Below, piece by piece: positions 1 to 6,374 of a stretch of DNA of 8,588 bases (within the stretch, counting starts at the first letter, position 1; the number at the start of each line of letters is the position of its first letter). Source of the DNA: an uncultured Selenomonas sp. (GTDB taxonomy: Bacteria; Bacillota; Negativicutes; Selenomonadales; Selenomonadaceae); assembly GCA_945494195.1 (NCBI GenBank), contig CALYVJ010000059.1, positions 1 through 8,588 on the forward strand, in the 5' to 3' direction. Under the pieces are notes generated by a model. It was not told where the DNA came from. It saw nothing but the letters and a program-made list of their open reading frames with translations, and did not search any database. Made by a program: the position numbers and the translations under genes.

Positions 1-23
1 GAATGAATGATGTCCAAAAATAA

Positions 24-83
24 CTGGTCTTTGCGGGAGATTTGAGTCGCACCAGGTCCGTTGCCGGAACGGTGCCAGTGGTG
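24..83 (+). promoter_or_regulatory. Structured leader upstream of eutB with two competing hairpins
   Basis: All three + frames are closed early (stops at 4-6, 8-10 and 21-23), so any upstream gene on this strand ends by 23 and the rest is untranslated. Hairpin A pairs CTGGT (24-28) with ACCAG (51-55) and GCG (33-35) with CGC (48-50). Hairpin B pairs CACCA (50-54) with TGGTG (79-83), GG (55-56) with CC (75-76), and CCGTT (58-62) with AACGG (68-72) around a GCCGG loop. The two share bases 50-55 and cannot form together. A weak four-pair hairpin TCAA/TTGA (85-96) then runs into five T (97-101). This could be an attenuator or the end of an upstream transcript. I see no B12-box or other cobalamin-riboswitch core, and no convincing EutV-type hexaloop pair. 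The pairing was done by eye. Confidence 0.35.
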
Positions 84-125
84 GTCAAGACATTGATTTT
101 TAAAAGTTGAAAGTAGGCAATCGCG

Positions 126-1523
126 ATGAAACTGAAGACAAATCTTTTTGGCCAGACTTATTCCTTCAAGGATGTCAAAGAGGTACTGGCCAAAGCAAAT
201 GAAGAAAAATCCGGGGACATGCTGGCTGGCATTGCCGCCAGCGGCAATGTGGAACGGGTGGCGGCAAAAGTCGTTTTAGCCGATATGACGTTGAAGGATT
301 TACGGGAAAATCCAGTGGTTCCTTATGAAGAAGATGACATTACGCGGGCCGACCAGGACGCCGTGTCCGACACGGTCTATCAGCAGATCAAAGGCTATAC
401 GGTGGGCGAGTTCCGTGAATTTTTGCTGCGGGAGCCGCCGGAGAAACTCCGCGCCATCCGGCCGGGCCTTACGGCTGAGATGGTGGCAGGGGTGACCAAG
501 CTCATGTCCAATATGGATCTGGTATATGCGGCTCGCAAGCTGCCGGTGGAGGCTACCTGCCATACGACGATTGGTCGGTCAGGGACACTTTCCTCGCGCT
601 TGCAGCCCAATCATGCAACGGACAATCCGGCGGGAATCATGGCCTCGGTAATGGAAGGCATCAGTTATGGTGTGGGGGATGCGGTAATCGGCCTTAATCC
701 GGCTGTCGATACCATCGATAGTGTCGCCAGTGTCCTGCGGGAGTTTGACGAATTTACGCAGAAATGGCAGATTCCCACCCAGAACTGCGTGCTGGCTCAT
801 GTCACAACGCAGATGAAGGTGCTCGAAAAGGGGCTGGCACCGATGGATCTGATGTTCCAGAGTCTGGCTGGTTCAGAAACCGCCAGCCGGGCTTTTGGCA
901 TCAACGTATCCTTGATGGATGAGGCCTATGCCATCATGCGGGAGAGGAAAAACTCCAGCGGGCCAAACTTCATGTACTTCGAGACGGGGCAGGGCTCGGA
1001 GCTTTCTTCGGATGGACACCACGGTGCTGACCAGCTGGTGATGGAAGCCCGCTGCTATGCTTTTGCCAAGCGCTACCAGCCGTTCCTGGTCAATACAGTG
1101 GTTGGCTTCATCGGGCCCGAGTACCTCTATGACGGCCGGCAGATGATACGGGCAGGCCTTGAGGATCATTTCATGGGCAAACTCACAGGCATTCCCATGG
1201 GTTGCGATGTCTGCTATACCAATCACATGCGGGCTGACCAGAATGATCTGGAAAATCTGGCCATGATGCTGGCGATGGCGGACTGCAACTACATCATGGG
1301 CATCCCTGGCGGCGACGATGTGATGCTGATGTATCAGACGACGAGCTATCACGATGTGGCAGCTCTGCGGCGCTTGACGGGCAAAAAGCCCATCGCGGAA
1401 TTTGCCCAGCGCATGCAGGAATTGGAGATTTTGGATGAAGCGGGGAACCTTACGGCCAAGGCCGGGGACCCGTCCCTGTTTTTTGCGGGGAATGAAAGCC
1501 TTTCGGGAGGTATGGCGGTATGA
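126..1523 (+). CDS. eutB: Ethanolamine ammonia-lyase large (catalytic) subunit EutB
   Basis: Catalytic subunit of the adenosylcobalamin-dependent enzyme that splits ethanolamine into acetaldehyde and ammonia. It is 465 residues, close to the 453 of E. coli EutB, so it is full length. The TIM-barrel signature residues are recognisable: RLQPNH at 158-163 (equivalents of E. coli Arg160 and Gln162, which hold the substrate), GLNP at 189-192 with Asn191 (E. coli Asn193), YFETGQGSE at 284-292 with Glu286 (E. coli Glu287) and GCDVCYTNH at 359-367 with Asp361 (E. coli Asp362). The catalytic set therefore looks intact. The ATG at 126 is preceded only by a weak GTAGG (113-117). The stop overlaps the eutC start. 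Ethanolamine comes mostly from membrane phospholipid head groups, so this is a nitrogen and carbon scavenging enzyme. Equivalences to E. coli were made from memory. Confidence 0.97.
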   Translation: MKLKTNLFGQTYSFKDVKEVLAKANEEKSGDMLAGIAASGNVERVAAKVVLADMTLKDLRENPVVPYEEDDITRADQDAVSDTVYQQIKGYTVGEFREFLLREPPEKLRAIRPGLTAEMVAGVTKLMSNMDLVYAARKLPVEATCHTTIGRSGTLSSRLQPNHATDNPAGIMASVMEGISYGVGDAVIGLNPAVDTIDSVASVLREFDEFTQKWQIPTQNCVLAHVTTQMKVLEKGLAPMDLMFQSLAGSETASRAFGINVSLMDEAYAIMRERKNSSGPNFMYFETGQGSELSSDGHHGADQLVMEARCYAFAKRYQPFLVNTVVGFIGPEYLYDGRQMIRAGLEDHFMGKLTGIPMGCDVCYTNHMRADQNDLENLAMMLAMADCNYIMGIPGGDDVMLMYQTTSYHDVAALRRLTGKKPIAEFAQRMQELEILDEAGNLTAKAGDPSLFFAGNESLSGGMAV

Positions 1524-2296
1524 ATGAGACAGAGGGATTTGTAAGCGATATATCCTTGCCAGAAGTGAAAGAGCGGGTTCTCATCGACCACCCCCAGAGC
1601 CTGGCGATGGTAAAGCGGTTGAAGAAGACCACCAATGCCCGTCTGGGCGTTGGCCGTGCTGGGGATCGCTACAAGACGGAAACGCTGCTGAAGTTCCGGG
1701 CGGACCATGCAATCGCCCAGGATGCCGTCTGGACGGATATCGATGAGACGCTGATTGATGAGATGGGGTTCTACAAAGTCCAGACCTTGGTGGAAAACAA
1801 GGAAGAATACGTGCGGCGGCCCGACCGGGGACGGATATTTTCGGATGAGACCATGGAAGCCATCAAGCGGGACTGCCTCCATGAACCCGATGTGCAGCTC
1901 GTGGTAGCCGATGGGCTCAGCGGGTTTGCGATAAATGCGAATCTCAAGGATATCTATGCCATCATGATGGATGGTTTCCAAGAGAAAGGCTATCGGGTGG
2001 GAACGCCGATTTTCGTGCGTTACAGCCGTGTGGCCACCATGGACAAGATCAGTGAGGCCTTGGGGGCCACGGTCACGATCCAGTTGATTGGCGAGCGGCC
2101 GGGACTGGCCACAGGCGAAAGCATGAGCGTCTATATGGCCTACGAGGCCAGCAGCAAGAAGCCGGAATCCCAGCGGACGGTGGTGTCGAACATCTATCGG
2201 CAGGGTATCCCGCCGTTGGAGGCCGGGGCGCAGGTGGTTCATCTGACGGAGGTGCTTATGCGGGAAAAGAAAAGCGGGGTGGAACTGAAGATATGA
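1520..2296 (+). CDS. eutC: Ethanolamine ammonia-lyase small subunit EutC
   Basis: Small subunit of ethanolamine ammonia-lyase, which helps bind adenosylcobalamin at the EutB interface. The 258-residue protein is shorter than E. coli EutC (295 residues), mainly at the N-terminus, where a poorly conserved extension is expected. Conserved blocks are all present: RLGVGRAGDRYKT (41-53), LKFRADHAIAQDAVW (57-71), VADGLSGFAINAN (119-131), GTPIFVRYSRVATMDKI (161-177), LIGERPGLATGESMS (189-203) and SNIYRQGIPPLEAG (223-236). The ATG lies in an ATGA overlap with the eutB stop and has GGGAGG (1505-1510) nine bases upstream, which fixes the start and implies translational coupling. That suits the equimolar subunits of the holoenzyme. 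Its own stop is again an ATGA overlap, with cobT. Confidence 0.96.
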   Translation: MNETEGFVSDISLPEVKERVLIDHPQSLAMVKRLKKTTNARLGVGRAGDRYKTETLLKFRADHAIAQDAVWTDIDETLIDEMGFYKVQTLVENKEEYVRRPDRGRIFSDETMEAIKRDCLHEPDVQLVVADGLSGFAINANLKDIYAIMMDGFQEKGYRVGTPIFVRYSRVATMDKISEALGATVTIQLIGERPGLATGESMSVYMAYEASSKKPESQRTVVSNIYRQGIPPLEAGAQVVHLTEVLMREKKSGVELKI

Positions 2297-3306
2297 TGGA
2301 TGCAGCGGCGCGTATGACGGTGCGGATGGCTATCCCGCCGGGAAGCCTCGGGCTTCTGGAAAAACAGGTGCAGAAATTGTTCCGCGCCTGGCCAAAGTTT
2401 TATGACACGATAAAACCCTATCATTATATCTTTGCGGCCGATAATGGCGTGGTGGCAGCCGGTGTTGTCCGTCAGGAACAGGCCATCACGTATCTGCAGG
2501 CCAAAAACATGGTGGCGGGGCAGGCGGCCATCAGCTGTTTCTGCAAAGCCCAGAACGTCCCCTATGCGGTGGTGGACGTTGGGGTGAACAGTGAGGAGGC
2601 TGTCGGTCTTGACCGCAAGGTGGCGCATGGCACCCAAAATTTCCTGGAAAGCCCGGCGATGACGGAGCGGGAATTCTGGCAGGCTTATGATGTCGGCGCG
2701 GAAATGGTGCGGCGGGCTAAGCTCGTCGGCTGCAATCTCTTGTCCTTTGGTGAGATGGGCATTGGCAATACGACGACCTCAACGGCGGTTTTGCATGTGC
2801 TCACTGGGGCAAGTCTCTTAGAAATTACGGGGTATGGCGCCAATCCTAGTCATCCGGAGGTCGTTTTGCGCAAGCGGGAAGTTATTGCGGCGGCTGTTAA
2901 GCGCTATGAGCCGCTGATGAAAGCGCCGCAGGGAATAATCCGCTGCGTGGGCGGCTTTGACCTTGCGGCACTGTGCGGTGCGATGGTGGCCTGCCGGGAA
3001 CGGAAGATACCGTTTATGCTCGATGGTTTCATTACGGCAGTAGCTTTGGCCTGTGCGGCACGCATTGATCCGGAGGTCAGTACGATGGCAATCCCATCCC
3101 ATATGTCGCAGGAACCAGGGATGCTTTACGCCCTGCAGGCGGCGGGAATCCGTACCGATGAGGTGCCGATACAGGCTGGCTTGCGTCTCGGTGAAGGAAC
3201 CGGGGCGATCCTCGGGCTATCCATGTTGCGGACGATGTTGTATACTGTTTATAACATGAAAACAATGGATGGATTAATATCAGAAAGTTGTGGTGCCGCA
3301 AAATGA
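2293..3306 (+). CDS. cobT: CobT-family nicotinate-nucleotide:lower-ligand phosphoribosyltransferase
   Basis: Transfers phosphoribose from nicotinate mononucleotide to a lower-ligand base (5,6-dimethylbenzimidazole in the classical enzyme), giving the alpha-ribotide needed for the cobamide nucleotide loop. The 337-residue protein has PPGSLG (15-20), GEMGIGNTTT (153-162), GGFDLAALCGA (220-230), LDGF (243-246), IPSH (267-270) and LRLGEGTGA (297-305). Glu301 matches the catalytic Glu317 of Salmonella CobT. Two departures stand out in the lower-ligand side: the usual ADHGV reads ADNGV (49-53), and aligning Gln69 with Salmonella Gln88 puts Gln61 at the place of Ser80. The true base may not be dimethylbenzimidazole. 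The ATG at 2293 forms an ATGA overlap with eutC; an in-frame ATG follows at 2296. No second, ArsA/ArsB-like paralogue lies beside it. Confidence 0.93.
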   Translation: MMDAAARMTVRMAIPPGSLGLLEKQVQKLFRAWPKFYDTIKPYHYIFAADNGVVAAGVVRQEQAITYLQAKNMVAGQAAISCFCKAQNVPYAVVDVGVNSEEAVGLDRKVAHGTQNFLESPAMTEREFWQAYDVGAEMVRRAKLVGCNLLSFGEMGIGNTTTSTAVLHVLTGASLLEITGYGANPSHPEVVLRKREVIAAAVKRYEPLMKAPQGIIRCVGGFDLAALCGAMVACRERKIPFMLDGFITAVALACAARIDPEVSTMAIPSHMSQEPGMLYALQAAGIRTDEVPIQAGLRLGEGTGAILGLSMLRTMLYTVYNMKTMDGLISESCGAAK

Positions 3307-4061
3307 GTAGTCTGCGTTCTTTTGTCTTATTGTTGCAATTCTTTACGCGTTTGCCTTTGCCCTGGCAGATCCCCTTTGAGGAGGGGATGCTGTCCAGGGC
3401 AATTGTTTGGCTGCCGCTGGTGGGAGTCATCATCGGCAGTATGAATGCCTTGGCCTATATGCTCGGGAATGTCATGGCGGGGCCGGAGGCAGGCGTGTTC
3501 TTTGCCATGGGGGCCAATCTGTTCCTGACGGGAGCGTTCCATCTCGATGGTTTGGCCGATACCTGCGATGGCATTTATTCGAGCCGTAAGCGGGAACGCA
3601 TGCTGGAAATCATGAAGGACAGCCGCCTGGGAACCAATGGGGCCTGTGCCCTGCTATTGGTGTTCTTGGCACGGTATCATGGACTGTTGCTGCTGCCCGA
3701 GGAGCTGATCCCGCTGGTTATCCTGCTGATGCCGACGGCGGCACGGGCCTGCAACCCGCTATTGATGCTGTCGGAGTATGCACGCAAAGAAGGCTTGGGC
3801 AATCTTTTCATCGGCAAGGTTACCTGGGGACGCGTGCTGGTATCGGTAGGCTTTGGCGCTCTGCTGGTATATGCCATGACAGAGAATTACTGGCTGCTGT
3901 GGGCCTATCTGTTGCTGGCTGCCTGGCAGCGGCTTTTCACCCGCTATATCTCAGGTATCTTGGGCGGCATGACGGGAGATACTTTGGGAGCTGGCGATGA
4001 ATTGAGTGAGATACTCTTTCTGGGGGTTTGCTGTTTGGGGGCTTATCATGGCTGGCTTTAA
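3303..4061 (+). CDS. cobS: Cobalamin synthase CobS (adenosylcobinamide-GDP ribazoletransferase)
   Basis: Integral membrane enzyme that joins adenosylcobinamide-GDP to the alpha-ribotide made by CobT, closing the nucleotide loop. At 252 residues it matches the usual size (E. coli 247). The family signature FHLDGLADTCDG (79-90) carries the acidic residues expected to bind Mg2+. Further conserved blocks are KDSRLGTNG (105-113) and GGMTGDTLGAGDELSE (221-236). Several hydrophobic stretches (about 31-57, 63-78, 113-141, 166-182, 187-198 and 236-247) fit a polytopic membrane protein. I chose the ATG at 3303, which makes another ATGA overlap with the cobT stop, over an in-frame TTG at 3288 that would add five residues. 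No strong ribosome binding site precedes it, so translation probably depends on coupling to cobT. Confidence 0.95.
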   Translation: MSSLRSFVLLLQFFTRLPLPWQIPFEEGMLSRAIVWLPLVGVIIGSMNALAYMLGNVMAGPEAGVFFAMGANLFLTGAFHLDGLADTCDGIYSSRKRERMLEIMKDSRLGTNGACALLLVFLARYHGLLLLPEELIPLVILLMPTAARACNPLLMLSEYARKEGLGNLFIGKVTWGRVLVSVGFGALLVYAMTENYWLLWAYLLLAAWQRLFTRYISGILGGMTGDTLGAGDELSEILFLGVCCLGAYHGWL

Positions 4062-4662
4062 ATCTAATCTCTTGCAGGTCTATTTGCTTCGCCATGGTGA
4101 GGCCTTGGGCAATGTGCAGGGGGGCTACTATGGGCGCACCGATTGCCCGCTGACCGCCAAAGGGCGCCAGCAGGCAGAAAGGGCCGGCGCCACCCTGCGG
4201 GAATTACGGGCGGCAGGACCGGGCAGGGATTTGCTGCTCCTTACCAGCCCTTTGGAGCGGGCACGGCACACGGCGGAAATAGTCCGCGAAGCTGCCGGAC
4301 TTGACGGGGCCTTCCTCGTTGAGCCGGATTGGCAGGAAATCGACTTTGGCCGCTGGGAGAAGCGCCACTACCAAGACATAGCGCGGGAAGAACCGGCAGC
4401 ATGGCAGAGTCTTTGTGACGATTGGCAGGCGTTCTGCTATCCGCAGGGGGAAAGCTTTCGTGTATTTTCCGAGCGGGTTATTGCCGCTTGGCAAAAGTGG
4501 CAATTGCTTGCCAGCCGTCAGCAAAAAGATATATTGGTGGTCAGCCATGGCGGCGTGTTAAAAGTCATTCGCCTATTTGCCGAGGCGCATCCGTGGGATG
4601 ACTTTTGGCGCCTGCGTATTTTGCCTGGGGAGTTGCAGGTCATGTCTAGTGATGTGATGTGA
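4048..4662 (+). CDS. cobC: Alpha-ribazole phosphatase, histidine phosphatase superfamily (CobC-like)
   Basis: Histidine phosphatase that, in this setting, probably removes the 5'-phosphate from alpha-ribazole-5'-phosphate or from the cobamide phosphate made by CobS. The 204-residue protein (E. coli CobC 202) starts with the LLRHGEA motif; His16 is the predicted phosphoryl acceptor. Arg71 and Arg73 in SPLERARHTAE, Glu97 in WQEIDFGRW and His167 in VVSHGG complete the usual catalytic pocket. The ATG at 4048 is preferred: GGGGG (4037-4041) sits six bases upstream, and the reading upstream of it (from 4006) is hydrophobic sequence translated from inside cobS. It overlaps the cobS stop by 14 bases. 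The superfamily alone does not define the substrate; the call as CobC rests on the cobT-cobS neighbours. Confidence 0.9.
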   Translation: MAGFKSNLLQVYLLRHGEALGNVQGGYYGRTDCPLTAKGRQQAERAGATLRELRAAGPGRDLLLLTSPLERARHTAEIVREAAGLDGAFLVEPDWQEIDFGRWEKRHYQDIAREEPAAWQSLCDDWQAFCYPQGESFRVFSERVIAAWQKWQLLASRQQKDILVVSHGGVLKVIRLFAEAHPWDDFWRLRILPGELQVMSSDVM

Positions 4663-4674
4663 AAATTTATTGCA
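4660..4674. promoter_or_regulatory. Candidate distal operator (imperfect TGAAA-N5-TTGCA inverted repeat)
   Basis: TGAAA at 4660-4664 and TTGCA at 4670-4674 form a 15-base imperfect palindrome with the same five-base spacer as the better site at 4711-4725, with one mismatch in the right half. It starts on the cobC stop codon and its right half overlaps the predicted -35 hexamer. The centres of the two sites are 51 bases apart, close to five helical turns. It is the weaker of the two sites and could be chance in AT-rich DNA. Confidence 0.4.
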
Positions 4675-4698
4675 TGAATTAGTGAACGGTGGTAGTAT
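4670..4698 (+). promoter_or_regulatory. Predicted sigma-A promoter of the amino-sugar operon
   Basis: TTGCAT (4670-4675) and TAGTAT (4693-4698) are separated by an ideal 17 bases and lie in the only intergenic gap between the two gene blocks. Transcription would start near 4705, about 35 bases before the regulator gene. An overlapping TATTAT (4696-4701) is an alternative -10 but gives a 20-base spacer. No intrinsic terminator is visible between the cobC stop and this site, so some read-through from the cob genes is possible. Confidence 0.6.
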
Positions 4699-4709
4699 TA
4701 TATTGTAAA

Positions 4710-4726
4710 ATGAAATAAATTTTCAT
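4710..4726. promoter_or_regulatory. Candidate proximal operator (perfect ATGAAA-N5-TTTCAT inverted repeat)
   Basis: ATGAAA (4710-4715), a TAAAT centre and TTTCAT (4721-4726) give six-base perfect arms. The site lies just downstream of the predicted transcription start and just before the ribosome binding site of the regulator gene, where a bound repressor would block transcription. As I recall, TGAAA/TTTCA half-sites are common in operators of RpiR-family regulators, so autoregulation by the next gene is the simplest reading. Confidence 0.55.
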
Positions 4727-4727
4727 A

Positions 4728-4734
4728 AAGGTGG
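4728..4734 (+). promoter_or_regulatory. Ribosome binding site of the RpiR-family gene
   Basis: AAGGTGG lies six bases before the ATG at 4741 and only three before the in-frame GTG at 4738. The spacing favours ATG 4741 as the start. Confidence 0.6.
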
Positions 4735-4740
4735 TGTGTG

Positions 4741-5592
4741 ATGAAAATATTGCCACAAATAGAGGCACCGGGATTTCGCCCTTCCAAGTCGGATCAGCGG
4801 CTTTTGGGGTATTTGCGGGAGTATGCCCGCGAGGTGCCGAATATGAGCATTTCCCAGTTGGCTGAGGCATGTGAAACTGGTGAGGCTACAGTTACCAGAT
4901 TCGTGAAGAAAATGGGCTATGGCAGTATGCAGCAATTTAAGGTGGCGCTGGCGGCAGAATTGACAGAAAATAGCCGCAGTTACATTATCAGCCGGGACAT
5001 AACTGCAGAGGAATCTGCTTTGGTTACCTGGCGTAAATTGCTTGAGGTCAACATAAGCACGCTGGAAAGAACTTTGGCTAATTTGCCGGAAGGGTTGATT
5101 GAGAGCTGTGCAAAAAGAATCTTGCAGGCGCAGCGCTTATTATTTGTTGGATTGGGAAATTCGGGCTTTACCGCCCGGGATTCGGCATATAAGTTTTGCC
5201 GGATTGGTTTGGATAGCGTGGGGCTTGATAATAGTCACGATATGCTGATGATGGCAGCTTTGGCGAAGCCGGGAGATTTAATGCTGGCGGTATCCCAGTC
5301 GGGGAAGTCGCCGGAGCTGATGCATACGCTGAAACTGGCGCATGAAGGTGGGGCCTATTGTATTTTGGTTACAGCAAATTCCGATGCCGGGCTGGCGGGC
5401 TATGTGGATGCCTGTATCCCTTATGTGGCGAAGGAATCTTTGTTGGAAACAGGTTCTATCATGGCTAAGCTGGCACAGTTTTTTGTTATGGATGTATTGT
5501 ATACGCAGGTCGTAAAAAATATGCCGAAAGAGGCATTGAACAATAAAAAACGGACGGCAGAAGCCGTGCGGATATTAAGCGAGGTGGAGTAG
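4741..5592 (+). CDS. RpiR/MurR-family transcriptional regulator with SIS domain
   Basis: DNA-binding regulator of sugar-phosphate metabolism, 283 residues, typical of the family. The N-terminal RpiR helix-turn-helix domain covers about 1-77, with the recognition region around ISQLAEACETGEATVTRFVKK (37-57). A SIS sugar-phosphate-binding domain covers about 125-255, with VGLGNSGFTARD (136-147), VSQSGKSPE (184-192, phosphate-binding serines) and LVTANSDA (199-206). Its likely ligand is a phosphorylated amino sugar of the pathway encoded next to it, such as ManNAc-6-P, GlcNAc-6-P or GlcN-6-P; the sequence does not tell which. It is first in the operon, four bases before nagB, and has TGAAA-type palindromes in its own promoter region. 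That suggests a self-regulating repressor or ligand-dependent activator. The identity of the family is sure; ligand and sign of regulation are inference. Confidence 0.92.
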   Translation: MKILPQIEAPGFRPSKSDQRLLGYLREYAREVPNMSISQLAEACETGEATVTRFVKKMGYGSMQQFKVALAAELTENSRSYIISRDITAEESALVTWRKLLEVNISTLERTLANLPEGLIESCAKRILQAQRLLFVGLGNSGFTARDSAYKFCRIGLDSVGLDNSHDMLMMAALAKPGDLMLAVSQSGKSPELMHTLKLAHEGGAYCILVTANSDAGLAGYVDACIPYVAKESLLETGSIMAKLAQFFVMDVLYTQVVKNMPKEALNNKKRTAEAVRILSEVE

Positions 5593-5596
5593 TGAT

Positions 5597-6358
5597 ATGC
5601 GGATAATTATTACGGATTCTTATGAAAAGATGGGACTGGAAGCAGCAAACATTGTTGCTGGGCAGGTTTATTTAAAGCCGGATAGTGTTTTGGGATTGGC
5701 TACGGGTAGTACGCCGGTTTCTATGTATCAGCGTCTGGCGGCAGTCCATAAGACGGTGGGACTGGATTTTTCCGAAGTTACGACATTTAACCTGGATGAA
5801 TACATCGGCATGAGCCCCGATAATCCACAAAGCTATCATTATTTTATGCAGGAGAATTTTTTCAAGCATATCAACATTCGTCCGGAAAATGTATATTTGC
5901 CGAATGGGATGGCGGAAGATATGATAGCCGAAGGGGAACGCTATGAAAAACTTATCGAGACCAAGGGCGGCATTGATTTGCAGGTGCTGGGGATTGGACA
6001 GAATGCTCATATCGGCTTTAACGAGCCGGATGTGAAATTTGCCGCCACTACGCACAAGGTGGAACTCGATGAGGAAACCATACAGGCAAATTCCCGCTTC
6101 TTTGCTAGTGTCAGTGAAGTGCCTCGTTATGCGATCAGCATGGGGATCAAAACCATCATGATGGCTGAGCACGTTATCCTGCTGGCCAATGGAAAAAATA
6201 AAGCGAAGGCTGTCTATAAAGCTGTTTGTGGGGATGTGACGCCAGAGGCGCCAGCGTCAATTCTGCAGCTGCATCGGGATGTGGTGGTTATCGTGGATGA
6301 AGAAGCGGCATCTATGCTGCCAGCTTCAATTCGCGGGGTAAATATAACCCAAAAATAA
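5597..6358 (+). CDS. nagB: Glucosamine-6-phosphate deaminase NagB
   Basis: Converts glucosamine-6-phosphate to fructose-6-phosphate and ammonia, the last step of amino-sugar catabolism before glycolysis. The 253-residue protein shows the phosphate-binding LATGSTP (34-40), FNLDEY (64-69) with catalytic Asp67, and LGIGQNAHIGFNEP (131-144) with His138 and Glu143. These numbers coincide with those I recall for the monomeric Bacillus subtilis enzyme. Asn136 stands where E. coli NagB has Asp141, and the C-terminus is shorter than in E. coli (266 residues), so the allosteric hexamer of enterobacteria is not expected. GAGGTGG (5581-5587), inside the end of the regulator gene, lies nine bases before the ATG. 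Only four bases separate the two genes, which makes co-transcription nearly certain. Confidence 0.96.
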   Translation: MRIIITDSYEKMGLEAANIVAGQVYLKPDSVLGLATGSTPVSMYQRLAAVHKTVGLDFSEVTTFNLDEYIGMSPDNPQSYHYFMQENFFKHINIRPENVYLPNGMAEDMIAEGERYEKLIETKGGIDLQVLGIGQNAHIGFNEPDVKFAATTHKVELDEETIQANSRFFASVSEVPRYAISMGIKTIMMAEHVILLANGKNKAKAVYKAVCGDVTPEAPASILQLHRDVVVIVDEEAASMLPASIRGVNITQK

Positions 6359-6359
6359 G

Positions 6360-6370
6360 AAGGAGGTGAT
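6360..6370 (+). promoter_or_regulatory. Near-perfect ribosome binding site of nanE
   Basis: AAGGAGGTGAT matches the anti-Shine-Dalgarno end of 16S rRNA almost completely and places GGAGG eight bases before the ATG at 6375. It excludes the in-frame GTG at 6366, which lies inside the site. It is the strongest such site seen in the window, suggesting high expression of the epimerase. Confidence 0.8.
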
Positions 6371-6374
6371 AGTC

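Noticed and set aside
1..125. Cobalamin riboswitch upstream of eutB
   Set aside because: I could not find the conserved B12-box or the rest of the core; the visible GCCAGTGG is too short and out of context.
873..1352. Minus-strand open frame of 159 codons inside eutB
   Set aside because: Rich in His, Ile and Val in a way typical of antisense readings; no domain and no independent ribosome binding site.
1349..2242. Long open frame (297 codons) on the minus strand opposite eutB/eutC
   Set aside because: It lies fully antisense to two well-conserved genes, shows no recognisable family or domain, and arises from the GC-rich codon use of the + strand.
3288..3302. TTG start giving five extra residues on CobS
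   Set aside because: The ATG at 3303 fits the ATGA coupling pattern used by the preceding genes and gives the usual CobS N-terminus.
4006..4047. Upstream ATG giving a 14-residue hydrophobic extension on CobC
   Set aside because: The extension is cobS sequence in another frame; ATG 4048 has a good ribosome binding site and starts just before the RHG motif as in the family.
4663..4700. Intrinsic terminator after cobC
   Set aside because: No GC-rich stem followed by a T run is present; only AT-rich imperfect palindromes, better explained as operator sites.
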